From Dyella sp. OK004 (GTDB taxonomy: Bacteria; Pseudomonadota; Gammaproteobacteria; Xanthomonadales; Rhodanobacteraceae): 64,000 bases of DNA. Shown piece after piece: positions 22,168-31,486 of the stretch. The notes under the pieces are model-generated. The model had not been told where the DNA came from and ran no database searches. It saw only the letters and a list, made by a program, of their open reading frames with translations. Location of the stretch: the NCBI RefSeq assembly GCF_900114495.1, contig NZ_FOZI01000004.1:310001-374000 (forward strand). The letters run 5' to 3'. How positions within the stretch are numbered: the first letter of the stretch is position 1; each line of letters starts with the position of its first letter. Both the position numbers and the translations under genes were made by a program.

Positions 22168-24266
22168 GCGGCGCGTTCGATCACGCGCGTGAACGGCGGC
22201 AGGGCATTGAGCATGCGTTCGCCATAGCGCTTGAGCACCACGCGGCGATCCAGCAGCACGATGCGGCCGTGGTCGGTTTCGGTGCGGATCAGGCGGCCAC
22301 AATACTGCGTGAGCAGGCGCGTCGCTTCAGGCACGGTGACTTCGATAAATGGATTGCGGCCACGCGATTCCAGCCATTCCGCATAGGTGGCGCCGACCGG
22401 ATCGGTGGGCACGGCGAACGGCAGCTGGGTGATTACCACCGTCTCGCACAACTTGCCGGGCAGGTCGAGACCTTCACCGAACGAAGCGAGACCAAACAGC
22501 GTGCTGCCTTTGCCCGCTTCGATATCAGCGATGTGCTCGTTGACCAGCTGCGCCTTGCCCAACGAGCCTTGTGCGCGCACCTTGCGCACGTACTCGATCG
22601 GCAGTTTCTGCAGCACACGATCCAGTTTGGCGCGCGAGGTAAACAACACCAGGTTGCCGGCATCCCAGTCGAGGTTGGCGGCCAGCCAGTCGGTGATTTC
22701 CTGTGCATGTGCTTCGCGCGCATCGGGCAGCGCGTTCAACGCAGGGACTTCCAATCGCGCTTGTACGGCGAGGTTGAAAGGCGAGGGCAGACTCAGCGTC
22801 ACGGCTTCGTCGGGCAGGCCGACCGCATCGGCGAAACCGCGGAAATTGCCGCCCGCGCTGAGCGTGGCCGAGGTCATCACCACCGCGCTCGCATTGCCCC
22901 ACAGCACGCTGCGCAGCAGCGCGCCGGCGGAAACCGACGAGGCATGACAAACCAGCTGTTGATCCGCGGTGAGCGTGACCCAGCGCGCCAGCGGCGGCGC
23001 GCCGTCGCGATCCTCGCTGGACCACGCGCGCCAGGTGCGCAGCTGGCGGTCGATGCGTTCCAGCGCCATGCCGAGTTCGCGCGAAAGCGCTTCGTTGGTG
23101 GGACCGCCTTCGGTCATTTCCAGCACGGCGCGACGCACGGCACCGATCCAGCGCTCCATCTCGCCGGTGAACACGTAGAGCGCGCGCGCATGCTCCACCC
23201 ACGATTCCGGTAGCTGGCCGAGCGAGCCGCGGTACATCGGCTCGTCGTCGTCAGGCGAAGGCAGCCAGGCGAGGCGGATGTCTTTCTCCAATTCCTCGAG
23301 CGCGTCGCTCAATTCCTGCAGCTTCTGGTCGCCGGCGTCCAACGTGAGTTTGCCGATCACTTCCTTGTCGGTGAGCGAATACGCCGCATGAATCTGCCGG
23401 CCGAGCCGGCTGAGCTGGCGCACCGCCACATTCATATGCACGTCGGCGGCGCCGCGATCGATGGCCTTGGACGGTACGTGATGGCCCTCGTCGAAGATGT
23501 AGAGCACTTCGTCCGGCTTAGGCAGAATCACGCCGCCGAAACCATCTTCCTCGCGCGGCATGGTGAGGTCGGCCAGCACCAGATCCTGGTTGGCCACGAT
23601 GATCTCCGCGTCGCCCACCGCGCGGCGCGCGGCAAAGAACGGGCAGGCCATGAACTGGCCGCATTTGCGCCCAGTGCAACCACCCGCGCTGGTGGTGATC
23701 ATCGCGCGCAGCATGTCGCCGGGCGTTTCGGGCGCGTTGTCGATGTCGCCATCCCACTCGGCGCGATCAAACGCACCGGCGAGCTTGGACAGCACCTGCT
23801 TGTCGCGCTCCGCCGGCGGCTTGGACCACAGGGCCAGATCGGCATCGAAGCCGAGGCCCATCTGCCCGGAGTCCTGCACGCTGTTGCGCGCCATCGCCAG
23901 GTTGCGCGGGCACAGATAGCGGCCGCGGCCTTTGGCCAGCGCCACCTTCGCCTCGCGCCCGTTGAGCTTGAGATAGAGCGGGATGTCGCGCTGTACCAGC
24001 TGCTCCTGCAGCGCCACCGTTGCCGTGGCGATCAGCAGTTTTTTCTTCTGCGCGCGCGCCACTTCCACGCCCGCGATGAGATAGGCCATCGATTTGCCGG
24101 TGCCGGTGGGCGCTTCGATCACCGCCGCGCCACCTTCCTGCGCCAGGGCCTTGGCGACTTCCGCGATCATCTTTCCCTGCGACGCGCGCGCGCGAAAGCC
24201 GGGCAGGCCTTCCTTCAGGCGCGCATAAGCGGCGCGGATCGATTCCTTGGTGTCGTCGGTAAGCAT
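22164..24266 (-). CDS. dinG: ATP-dependent DNA helicase DinG
   Basis: XPD-like 5'-3' DNA helicase, 700 residues. Walker A APTGTGKS (52-59), FDEGHH as the DEAH-box variant, and four Fe-S cysteines (YLCPRN, then CTGRKCGQFMACPFF). The C-terminal helicase half shows SFGEGLDLPG and QYCGRLIRTETDHGRIVLLD. I chose the ATG at 24266 because it matches the family N-terminus; an ATG 22 codons upstream adds Pro/Gly-rich residues unlike the family. No strong Shine-Dalgarno at either. Followed by the overlapping HutD gene. Confidence 0.95.
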   Translation of the reverse strand: MLTDDTKESIRAAYARLKEGLPGFRARASQGKMIAEVAKALAQEGGAAVIEAPTGTGKSMAYLIAGVEVARAQKKKLLIATATVALQEQLVQRDIPLYLKLNGREAKVALAKGRGRYLCPRNLAMARNSVQDSGQMGLGFDADLALWSKPPAERDKQVLSKLAGAFDRAEWDGDIDNAPETPGDMLRAMITTSAGGCTGRKCGQFMACPFFAARRAVGDAEIIVANQDLVLADLTMPREEDGFGGVILPKPDEVLYIFDEGHHVPSKAIDRGAADVHMNVAVRQLSRLGRQIHAAYSLTDKEVIGKLTLDAGDQKLQELSDALEELEKDIRLAWLPSPDDDEPMYRGSLGQLPESWVEHARALYVFTGEMERWIGAVRRAVLEMTEGGPTNEALSRELGMALERIDRQLRTWRAWSSEDRDGAPPLARWVTLTADQQLVCHASSVSAGALLRSVLWGNASAVVMTSATLSAGGNFRGFADAVGLPDEAVTLSLPSPFNLAVQARLEVPALNALPDAREAHAQEITDWLAANLDWDAGNLVLFTSRAKLDRVLQKLPIEYVRKVRAQGSLGKAQLVNEHIADIEAGKGSTLFGLASFGEGLDLPGKLCETVVITQLPFAVPTDPVGATYAEWLESRGRNPFIEVTVPEATRLLTQYCGRLIRTETDHGRIVLLDRRVVLKRYGERMLNALPPFTRVIERAA

Positions 24267-24384
24267 CGGGCCGGCGGGGAGCGTATCGGAGGGGCGCCCG
24301 GTCGCCTGAAGGGCGGGGCGCGGTCCGGCCATTGTAAGCGGCCGGGCGGCATCGCGCCCGGTCGGCGGGAAAACCCAGGCCTGA

Positions 24385-25035
24385 TCAGCCTTCCGCGGCG
24401 ATCTTGCGCAGGGTCTGCTCGAATACTTCCGGCGGCTGGCCGCCCTGGATCAGGTAACGGTCGTTGATGATGACCGACGGCACGGCGCTGATGCCCTGTG
24501 CCTGGAAGAAGCGCTCCTGCTCGCGCACCTCGTCCGCGAAACGGCCTTCCGCCAATACCGCCAGTGCTTCGTGGCGATCGAGTCCAACCTGTTCGGACAC
24601 GTCGGCCAGTACTTGATGGTCGCTCACATTCTTTCCATCGGTGAAATACGCACCCAGCAGCGCATGCTTCAGCGCCGCCTGCTTGCCCTGCAGCTCCGCC
24701 CAGTGCAGCAACCGGTGCGCATCGAAGGTGTTGTAGATGCGGTCGCGCTTGTCCATGTTGAAAGTGAAGCCCACGGCTTCGCCGCGCTGGCGGATCGCTT
24801 CGCGGTTCTGCGCCATCTGTTCCGGCGTGCTGCCGTACTTGTGCGCCAGATGCTCGGCAACACTCTCGCCTTCCGGTGCCATCTTTGGGTTCAGTTCGAA
24901 TGGCTGGAAATGCATCTCGACAGCCACGTTGCCATCGAGCTGGCGCAGCGCCTGCTCCAGCGAGTTAAGGCCCACGGCGCACCAGGGGCAGACGACGTCG
25001 GAGACGAAGTCGATTTTGAGTTGCTTGGAGGTCAT
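24385..25035 (-). CDS. DsbA family oxidoreductase (FrnE-like)
   Basis: 216 residues, no signal peptide, so cytoplasmic. Thioredoxin fold with catalytic C16-P-W-C19, the inserted helical domain (PFELNPKMAPEGESV...AHRLLHWA), and cis-Pro loop SAVPSVIINDRYLIQGGQ. This is the FrnE/2-hydroxychromene-2-carboxylate isomerase-like group; FrnE is a cytoplasmic disulphide isomerase in stress response in Deinococcus. The start at 25035 directly precedes the conserved SKQLKIDFVSDVVCPWC. Confidence 0.9.
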   Translation of the reverse strand: MTSKQLKIDFVSDVVCPWCAVGLNSLEQALRQLDGNVAVEMHFQPFELNPKMAPEGESVAEHLAHKYGSTPEQMAQNREAIRQRGEAVGFTFNMDKRDRIYNTFDAHRLLHWAELQGKQAALKHALLGAYFTDGKNVSDHQVLADVSEQVGLDRHEALAVLAEGRFADEVREQERFFQAQGISAVPSVIINDRYLIQGGQPPEVFEQTLRKIAAEG

Positions 25036-25100
25036 GTTGATATCTGCCTTGCCAGAGTCGATTGCCCTCAAATGGGGATTGAATATCCGGACGCAAGCAC

Positions 25101-25126
25101 AAAAAGGGGCCGGCAATGCCGGCCCC
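25101..25126 (-). terminator. Rho-independent terminator
   Basis: On the minus strand GGGGCCGGC, loop ATT, GCCGGCCCC followed at once by TTTTT (25105-25101). A textbook terminator for the TonB receptor ending at 25153. Confidence 0.9.
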
Positions 25127-25152
25127 GGTGAGGCTTGAAGTCAGCCAAAGCG

Positions 25153-28065
25153 TTAGAACTTGTAGTTGAAACCTGCGTAGTAGCTGCGACCGAGCGCATC
25201 GTAGAGCGCCGAGCCGAAGCCGGTGCCGAACAAGTTCACTGGCGGGTCGCGATCGAAGACGTTGGTGATGCCGGCATAAATCTGCCAGCCGCTGTTCTTG
25301 ATCGAATAGCTGGCGCGTACGTCGTTGAAGAAGCCGGCACCGGCCCGGATCGGTGTGATCTGCATCGGATTGGATTCATAGCTTTCGTTGCCGACCCGGA
25401 GCATGCGCGAGAAGTAGCGGCTGTTCCAGTTGAACGCCCAATTGTTCAGCGTATAGGTCGCACCAAGGGTCGCTTTCCACTTAGGAAAGCCCAGCGTTCC
25501 ATTGTTCTGATAGCCGACCTCCGGATTGTCCTGGAAAGGACGGTCAACATAGGAGATGACTTTGGTGGCGTTGATATTCCAACGCATCTTGCCGGCGCCC
25601 AATGCGTGCGAGTAATAGGCGCCGATGTCGATGCCCGAAGTGCTCAGCGCCGAGATGTTCTGCGCGACGGAGCGGATGAACACGATCTCATTGGTCTCGG
25701 GATCGCGCATGGCATTCTGGCAATACACGTTATTGATGCCGCCCGGTGAGTCCACGCACTGATTGGCAATATCTCCACCACCAGGTGAGCTGATGGCGTT
25801 GGTCAACCTGATGTTCCAGTAGTCCAAGGTCAGGCCGAAGTCCCTCAGGAACTGTGGAGTGATCACCATGCCGGCGGTCCAGGTCCGGCCTGTCTCCGGT
25901 TGCAGGTGAGGATTGCTGCCAGAGATGCCTTCGATCGTGGCTTTGCTGGTGGAGGTCCATCCCTGTGGAACGCCCAGGGCAAGGCAGTTGGCCTGACGTA
26001 CCGCAGGGTTCGGCCCATTCTTGATCTGATTGGCCGAACATGGATCGGTTACCGAAAAGTAGTTCTGCGTCTGTCCGCTGTACAACTCATCGATATTCGG
26101 CGCCCTTACGGCGCTGGAAAGCGTTCCGCGCAGACGGATGTTGTCATCGATGGCCCAATCCAGACCCCAGCGCCACGCCTTGGTATGGCCGATAGTGCTG
26201 TAGTCGGAAAAGCGGACGGCAGCATCGATCGACAAGTTCTTGGCAAAAGGGCGGTTGGCGAGCAGCGGTACGCCGGTTTCGATGTAGCCCTCCTTCACGT
26301 CATAGGCACCACCCGACGGGGGAATGGCATTGAGGAAAGTCAGGCCCGCGACATCCAGCGGGTCGGTATCCTGGCGACTGGTTTCGCGGCGGAACTCGGC
26401 GCCCACGGCGAGACTCACGGCACCGGCATCGCCGGGCATCTGGAACAGGTTGTTGTTGGTGATGCTGCTGCCACCAACGAACTGAGTCAGTCGGGACTTG
26501 GTGGTCGTGGCGGCATTGAACCACTGCGCGGCGGCAGGGTTGATGGCGCCGTCGCCAAAGATGCTGGTAGGGATGCAGCCGCCAAGCGCAATCGGATTAA
26601 GTACAAAGCCATGGCTCGGGTCGGCATTGGGATTGGGCGCGCCAGGATCGATCGATGAGCGACAGACGATATTGCCGGTTGCCGGATCGCGCACGGCATC
26701 AACCGATGCCGCGAAACGGTCATTGATGCGGTTGTTGAGGTTATGCCGGGTTTCATCCGTCACACCATAATTCAGTGAGGCGTCGTATTCCCAGTCATTC
26801 GCGATCACGCCATTCGTGCCGAAGACTGCGCGAGTGGTGTTGCGCTTGGTGTCTTCGCCGCGACGACCAGCATCAACGTCATTGCGAGTGACATAGATAC
26901 TGTCCAGCCCGTTCTGGTCCATAAGCTCTGCCAGACTGGGTGAGATGTAGGCATTGTCGCGAGTAATCGTGTAGGTGCCGAAGGCCGGCGAACGGAAATC
27001 CTTGACGTCGACATGCGTGTAGTTCCCTTCGAAATAAAGCCGATGCTCGGGCGTGATGTCGAAGGTGGCAACGCTGCTCAGCGAAGTGCGGCCGTAACGA
27101 GGTTGGAGCTCCTGCGTCTGGTTCGCGTCCAGGCGATCGCAATCGGAGCAACGTCCGGCGTCATCATAGATGCCGTCGAAGCGCTGCGGGCGCACGCTGC
27201 CATCCTGATTGAATACGTAGCGCTTACTGATGTCAGTCAACTTGCCCAGCGAGAACGTGCCGCCATTGGTGTAGAAGTAGCTGCCGGCGTTGTTGAACAA
27301 TACCGTGTCCGTTGGCCCGTTCGGTGTTTTGATGGAGCTGTAGGACTTGTGGCCAAAGCGATCGCGAAATTCAAGCGATCCCTGGTTGCTGTGTTCCACC
27401 GATACCGCAATATTGCCGCGGTTCTGCGCGAAGTTCGTGCCACCTGTCAGTGTGATGAGCTTCTGATCGAAGCCGCCATGCTCGGACGTACCGTATTGCA
27501 CATTCAGCTTCGCGCCTTGATAGTTTTTCTTGAGGATGAAGTTGACCGCGCCGGTTACCGCATCGGCGCCATACACCGCTGATGCGCCACCGGTGATGAT
27601 TTCGACCCGTTCTATCCATTCCACCGGAATCATGTTGATGTCAACGGCGGTGCTGCCGGCGCTTGCGCCTACAAAACGCCGTCCATTGACCAGCACCAAG
27701 GTACGCTCCGGGCCTAGGTTGCGTAGATCGAGCTGCTGCACCCCGGCCGTCCCAATGTACTGCGATGAATTGCCCATGGTGAAGGTAGTGGCCAATTGCG
27801 GGAGTGTCGTCAGCAAGTCGCCAACGTTGACCGCGCCGGTGGCTCTGATGTCGTCGGCTGTGAGCACATTGACCGGCGTGGGCGAGATGACGTTGGGATT
27901 AGAAATGCGCGTGCCGGTGACAGTGATTGAGCTCAGGTTGGTGGCCTTGCTTTCGTCGGCTCCTGTCTTCTGATCTTGAGCGAGGGCTGGTGTGGTGCCG
28001 AGCGCCGCAAAGCAGGCGAGTGAAAGCAAGTTGCGCGCGCGTGCGCCAGATCCATTGGTCTTCAT
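25153..28065 (-). CDS. TonB-dependent receptor
   Basis: 970-residue outer-membrane receptor with signal peptide (ending ALAQ), TonB-box-like SITVTG, plug (LRNLGPERTLVLVNGRRFVG, RVEIITGGASAVYGADAVTG) and a long barrel ending in YKF. This is the large Oar/IroN-like class frequent in Xanthomonadales, often with peptide or sugar ligands; substrate not readable. The start is the ATG at 28065, preceded by GGGGAGAAAC; an ATG four codons upstream lies before that Shine-Dalgarno. Some loops are less GC-rich than neighbouring genes. Own promoter region and terminator. Confidence 0.93.
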   Translation of the reverse strand: MKTNGSGARARNLLSLACFAALGTTPALAQDQKTGADESKATNLSSITVTGTRISNPNVISPTPVNVLTADDIRATGAVNVGDLLTTLPQLATTFTMGNSSQYIGTAGVQQLDLRNLGPERTLVLVNGRRFVGASAGSTAVDINMIPVEWIERVEIITGGASAVYGADAVTGAVNFILKKNYQGAKLNVQYGTSEHGGFDQKLITLTGGTNFAQNRGNIAVSVEHSNQGSLEFRDRFGHKSYSSIKTPNGPTDTVLFNNAGSYFYTNGGTFSLGKLTDISKRYVFNQDGSVRPQRFDGIYDDAGRCSDCDRLDANQTQELQPRYGRTSLSSVATFDITPEHRLYFEGNYTHVDVKDFRSPAFGTYTITRDNAYISPSLAELMDQNGLDSIYVTRNDVDAGRRGEDTKRNTTRAVFGTNGVIANDWEYDASLNYGVTDETRHNLNNRINDRFAASVDAVRDPATGNIVCRSSIDPGAPNPNADPSHGFVLNPIALGGCIPTSIFGDGAINPAAAQWFNAATTTKSRLTQFVGGSSITNNNLFQMPGDAGAVSLAVGAEFRRETSRQDTDPLDVAGLTFLNAIPPSGGAYDVKEGYIETGVPLLANRPFAKNLSIDAAVRFSDYSTIGHTKAWRWGLDWAIDDNIRLRGTLSSAVRAPNIDELYSGQTQNYFSVTDPCSANQIKNGPNPAVRQANCLALGVPQGWTSTSKATIEGISGSNPHLQPETGRTWTAGMVITPQFLRDFGLTLDYWNIRLTNAISSPGGGDIANQCVDSPGGINNVYCQNAMRDPETNEIVFIRSVAQNISALSTSGIDIGAYYSHALGAGKMRWNINATKVISYVDRPFQDNPEVGYQNNGTLGFPKWKATLGATYTLNNWAFNWNSRYFSRMLRVGNESYESNPMQITPIRAGAGFFNDVRASYSIKNSGWQIYAGITNVFDRDPPVNLFGTGFGSALYDALGRSYYAGFNYKF

Positions 28066-28413
28066 GTTTCTCCCCAAAGAGAAGTGACTTGGTTGGTGCG
28101 ATGTCGTCCATCGCTCTGAGACTTCGACACTGTTGGCTTATGAATCGCGGCGTCGCGACAGCCGTGTCCTCTGACGAAACTTTTGCGAATCGCCATCACG
28201 TAAATAGTTGGGGTGCTCGTGCTCGAGCAATCAGACCGGTCTTAAAGCAATCGGCGATGATGAGAAATCGCGCTGGGCCGGCTTTCAACGCAAACGCGTT
28301 GCGCGTGTTGCGTAGGTGGTATCCGGTAGATGGTGTAGCGAACTTGTAGGGGAGGTATGGGGCGGACATCGGCTGGACGGATCCAGCCGATGCGCATGCT
28401 TAGTCGAAGGTGC
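28066..28413. other. intergenic region upstream of TonB receptor
   Basis: About 350 bp between DUF1993 and the receptor gene, both on the minus strand. It contains the operator-like palindrome at 28289 and an imperfect repeat CATCGGCTGGA/TCCAGCCGATG near 28369-28393 that could terminate the receptor-side or read-through transcript. No gene is supported. Confidence 0.5.
28289..28303. promoter_or_regulatory. candidate LacI/PurR-type operator
   Basis: CGCAAACGCGTTGCG: arms CGCAA and TTGCG around a CG-centred core, the shape of LacI-family operators. It lies about 225 bp upstream of the receptor start. No regulator gene nearby. Confidence 0.35.
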
Positions 28414-28920
28414 TCAAGCCTTCCCTATATAATCCACCTTCCCCAACTCCGTGCCCGACATGCGCAGGATGTTGTAGGCGGTGGTGCAGTGGAAGAACAG
28501 GTTGGGCAGCACGAAGTGCAGCAGGTACGCCTGGCCTTCGAAGCTTTGCTCGCCATTGCGCGTCTTGATCGTGACGGTACGCCCTTCGCTGCCGTCGATC
28601 TGCTCGGACTTGAAACTCTTGATGTAATCGACGGCGCGCTCGATGCGGGCGTGAAGCTGCTCGAAGCTGGTTTCAGTGTCTTCGAACTTCAACGGCTCCA
28701 CGCCGGCGAGGCGGGCGGTGCCGTTCTTGGTCAGGTCGGTGGCGATCTGCACCTGCCGCACCAGCGGCAGCATGTCGGGGATCAGTCGCGTCTGCAGCAA
28801 CACTTCGGACGCGACATCTTTGGCCTTCGCATGCGCTTCGCCTTTCTTCAGCACATGGCTGAGGTTGCTGAGTGCGCGCAGAAATACAGGGACAGACGCC
28901 TGGTACATGGAAAGGGTCAT
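28414..28920 (-). CDS. DUF1993 domain protein
   Basis: 168 residues beginning [20 protein letters not shown], with KFEDTETSFEQLHARIERAVDYIKSF and HFVLPNLFFHCTTAYNILR, all typical of DUF1993 (a DinB-like four-helix fold). Function unknown. Its ATG overlaps the stop of the MFS gene by 4 bp, so the two are co-transcribed. Confidence 0.9.
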   Translation of the reverse strand: MTLSMYQASVPVFLRALSNLSHVLKKGEAHAKAKDVASEVLLQTRLIPDMLPLVRQVQIATDLTKNGTARLAGVEPLKFEDTETSFEQLHARIERAVDYIKSFKSEQIDGSEGRTVTIKTRNGEQSFEGQAYLLHFVLPNLFFHCTTAYNILRMSGTELGKVDYIGKA

Positions 28921-30281
28921 GGGGATGGCTCCGTGGGATTAACCGGTGTGGGATCGACAGGACGGGTGACGGCGATCGGTGAGAGATCACCGGGAACAGT
29001 GGCCGCACACGGCGCGGGTTCCTCGCCGTGATGCGTAGCGGGGTCGGTGATGTGGCGGGTAATGCGCGCGGCAATCACGGTGCCGATCAGCAACAGCACG
29101 GCGGACACCACAAAGGCGAGGCCAGGCAGGTGGATCGGTGACTGTGGCGAGATCGAGAACGCAAAGATCTGCGCGAACAGATACGGCCCGAAGATGCCCG
29201 CGAAGCTACCCAGGCTGGCGATGGCGCCTTGCAGTCGGCCTTGCTCAGTGGGGTCGACCTGGTGCGTCATGATTGACTGGATGGGTGGCCCGGACAAACC
29301 CCACAGCGCCATCAGCGGAATGCCGAGCAGGAACACCCAGCCGGTGTCCGCCAGGCCCATCAATAAGAAAGCACCGATGCCGCACAGCATGCCGGCGATC
29401 AATACCCGCCGCTCGCCATAGCGCGGCGTGAGCCGGCCGGTGAGGAAGGCCTGCACCGAGCCGTCGCAGGCGCCGACCAGCATCAACACGAAGCCCACGG
29501 CTTGCGGTCCCCAGCTGTAGCGGTAATCGGCGTACAGCACGAACGTCGTCTGCAGCACGTAATGCGCGAGGTAGACCAAGAACATCACGACGGCCAGGCC
29601 CAACACTTGCGGGTAGCGGCGCAGCAGTTTGAGTGCACCCAGCGGATGCGCGCTGTGCAATTCGAAGCGTGGTGTGCGGCGCTCCTTCGGCAGCGACTCC
29701 GGCAACACGAGCAGGCCGTACAGGAAATTGCATAACGCCAGTCCCGCCGCGACCCAGAACGGCAGACGCAGCGAGATGTCGCCAAGGAAACCGCCCAACC
29801 CTGGGCCGATGATGAAGCCCAGGCCGAACGCGCCGCCCAGCATGCCGAAGGCTGCGGCGCGTTTTTCCTTCGGCGTGATGTCGGCGATATACGCGTTGGC
29901 GGTAGTGAAGCTGGCTGCCGTCATGCCCAGCACGATGCGCGCGACAAACAACAGCCATAGCGTCGGTGCCAGCGCCAGCACCATGAAATCGACCGCCAGG
30001 CCGAGGTTGGAAATCAGGATCACCGGCCGCCGCCCGAAACGATCCGACAGTGCGCCCTGCACCGGCGAGAAAGCGAACTGCACGATGGCGAACACCGTAC
30101 TGAAGATGCCCACCCACCACGCCGCATTGGCGATGCCGCCGCCGGCCAGCTGCTCGATCAGATGTGGCAGCACCGGAATGACGATGCCGAACGCCAGCAT
30201 ATCGAGCAGCACGGTGACGAAGATGAAGGCGACCGCCGCGCGGCGGCGCGGTTCGGAGACATGCGTAACGGGCTGGTCCAT
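28917..30281 (-). CDS. MFS exporter, TetA-like
   Basis: 454-residue inner-membrane transporter with 12 predicted membrane segments. Motif A is clear ([15 protein letters not shown] after segment 2), as are the [13 protein letters not shown] and [17 protein letters not shown] signatures of the TCR1/TetA branch of DHA1 proton antiporters. A polar Pro-rich tail of about 45 residues ([13 protein letters not shown]...) is longer than in TetA. The true substrate may not be tetracycline. I chose the ATG at 30281 because the frame upstream runs into the REP palindrome. Confidence 0.9.
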   Translation of the reverse strand: MDQPVTHVSEPRRRAAVAFIFVTVLLDMLAFGIVIPVLPHLIEQLAGGGIANAAWWVGIFSTVFAIVQFAFSPVQGALSDRFGRRPVILISNLGLAVDFMVLALAPTLWLLFVARIVLGMTAASFTTANAYIADITPKEKRAAAFGMLGGAFGLGFIIGPGLGGFLGDISLRLPFWVAAGLALCNFLYGLLVLPESLPKERRTPRFELHSAHPLGALKLLRRYPQVLGLAVVMFLVYLAHYVLQTTFVLYADYRYSWGPQAVGFVLMLVGACDGSVQAFLTGRLTPRYGERRVLIAGMLCGIGAFLLMGLADTGWVFLLGIPLMALWGLSGPPIQSIMTHQVDPTEQGRLQGAIASLGSFAGIFGPYLFAQIFAFSISPQSPIHLPGLAFVVSAVLLLIGTVIAARITRHITDPATHHGEEPAPCAATVPGDLSPIAVTRPVDPTPVNPTEPSP

Positions 30282-30367
30282 GTGGGGAGCGGAGCCGGGG
30301 ATGGGAAGAGCAGACGATAGCGCAACCCGTGTATCGGGATAGCGACAGCCGTTGCCGCAGCGCATCA

Positions 30368-30443
30368 CGTGTAGGAGCGCACCCTGTGCGCGACAAACCG
30401 GCAGGACTGCCGGTTTGTCGCGCACAGGGTGCGCTCCTACACG
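30368..30443. repeat. REP-type palindrome, perfect 37-bp arms
   Basis: Arms 30368-30404 and 30407-30443 are exact reverse complements with a 2-nt loop. The outer part carries GTAGGAGCGCACCCTGTGCG, shared with the palindrome at 52610. It lies between the MFS gene start and the EF-hand gene end. This is the layout of a REP doublet (BIME-like). Confidence 0.92.
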
Positions 30444-30450
30444 GGGAGGC

Positions 30451-30789
30451 TCAGCCTTGCGGCGGCGCCGTCAGCTCTTTGGCGTTGAGAAAGCCGTCAT
30501 GGTTGCGGTCCAGTTTGTGGAACTGGCGCCGCAGGTTGTCCTGGTAGTGCTGCAAGGTAACGGGCTTGCCGCGGCCGCCGGGCAGTTCGTCCGCTTCCAG
30601 CACGCCGTCGCCGTTGGTATCCATGCGGCGGAAGCCGGCGCTCATGTACTCCACGTACTCGGCTTCGCTGATCTTGCCGTCGCCATTGGTATCCATCAGC
30701 TTCAGATACTCGGCCGGCGTACCGGGATAACCCTGGGCCGCCGCCAGCAGCGGCAGCGTCAGCAGCGCGACAATCAGGAAAGCGCGCAT
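30451..30789 (-). CDS. secreted EF-hand protein
   Basis: 112 residues: signal peptide [19 protein letters not shown], then three calcium-binding loops, DTNGDGKISEAE, DTNGDGVLEADE and DRNHDGFLNAKE, with acidic residues at positions 1, 3, 5 and 12 in each. Probably a periplasmic calcium-binding protein; role unknown. Its ATG shares one base with the folE stop, so it is the second gene of a folE operon. The REP palindrome follows 8 bp after its stop. Confidence 0.85.
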   Translation of the reverse strand: MRAFLIVALLTLPLLAAAQGYPGTPAEYLKLMDTNGDGKISEAEYVEYMSAGFRRMDTNGDGVLEADELPGGRGKPVTLQHYQDNLRRQFHKLDRNHDGFLNAKELTAPPQG

Positions 30790-31388
30790 CAACGTCCGCC
30801 GCGGATGCCGATGAACTGCAGGAACTCCGCGCGGGTACGCGCATCGTCGCGAAACGAGCCCAGCATCTGGCTGGTCACCATCGACACACCGCGCTTGTGC
30901 ACGCCGCGCGTGGTCATGCATTCGTGGCTGGCGTCGATCACCACCGCCACACCGGCCGGCCGCAGGTTCTCCTGGATGCACTGCGCGATCTGCGCGGTGA
31001 GCTTTTCCTGCACCTGGAAACGACGAGCATAGGCATCGACCACGCGGGCGAGCTTGCTGATGCCTACTACGCGGTTGGTGGGCAGGTAGCCGACGTGCGC
31101 GCGGCCGACAATCGGCGCCATGTGGTGCTCGCAATGGCTTTCGAACTCGATATCGCGCAGCACCACCATTTCGTCGTAGCCGGCCACTTCCTCGAAGGTG
31201 CGGCGCAGGTATTCACCCGGGTCCACCTGGTAGCCGCTGAACCAGTCGCGATAGGCCTTGACCACGCGCTTAGGGGTGTCGAGCAGGCCTTCACGCGTCG
31301 GGTCCTCGCCGGACCAGCGCAGCAGCACGCGTACGGCTTCTTCGGCCTGCTCGCGGGTGACGTCGGTCGGGTGGGCGTGATCGCTCAT
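30789..31388 (-). CDS. folE: GTP cyclohydrolase I
   Basis: 199 residues; first step of tetrahydrofolate/pterin synthesis (GTP to dihydroneopterin triphosphate). Zinc and catalytic motifs are complete: [44 protein letters not shown], and [10 protein letters not shown] with the third zinc Cys. Typical bacterial length. Overlaps the EF-hand gene by one base. Confidence 0.97.
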   Translation of the reverse strand: MSDHAHPTDVTREQAEEAVRVLLRWSGEDPTREGLLDTPKRVVKAYRDWFSGYQVDPGEYLRRTFEEVAGYDEMVVLRDIEFESHCEHHMAPIVGRAHVGYLPTNRVVGISKLARVVDAYARRFQVQEKLTAQIAQCIQENLRPAGVAVVIDASHECMTTRGVHKRGVSMVTSQMLGSFRDDARTRAEFLQFIGIRGGR

Positions 31389-31442
31389 GCGGATTCCTTC
31401 GGCTAAGACTCAGGCGTATCAGTGTAGCGCCTGCGTCAAGAC

Positions 31443-31474
31443 CCTTCGGCGCGCTAGCCCTGTCGCGCCGAAGG
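31443..31474 (-). terminator. terminator-like hairpin
   Basis: CCTTCGGCGCG (31443-31453) and CGCGCCGAAGG (31464-31474): a perfect 11-bp stem just beyond the stop of the secreted unknown at 31487. No strong T-run follows. Confidence 0.45.
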
Positions 31475-31486
31475 AGTGGGAGAAAG

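Noticed and set aside
28917-30281. Calling the MFS gene a tetracycline resistance determinant
   Set aside because: TetA-like motifs are shared by many exporters with other substrates; no resistance context.
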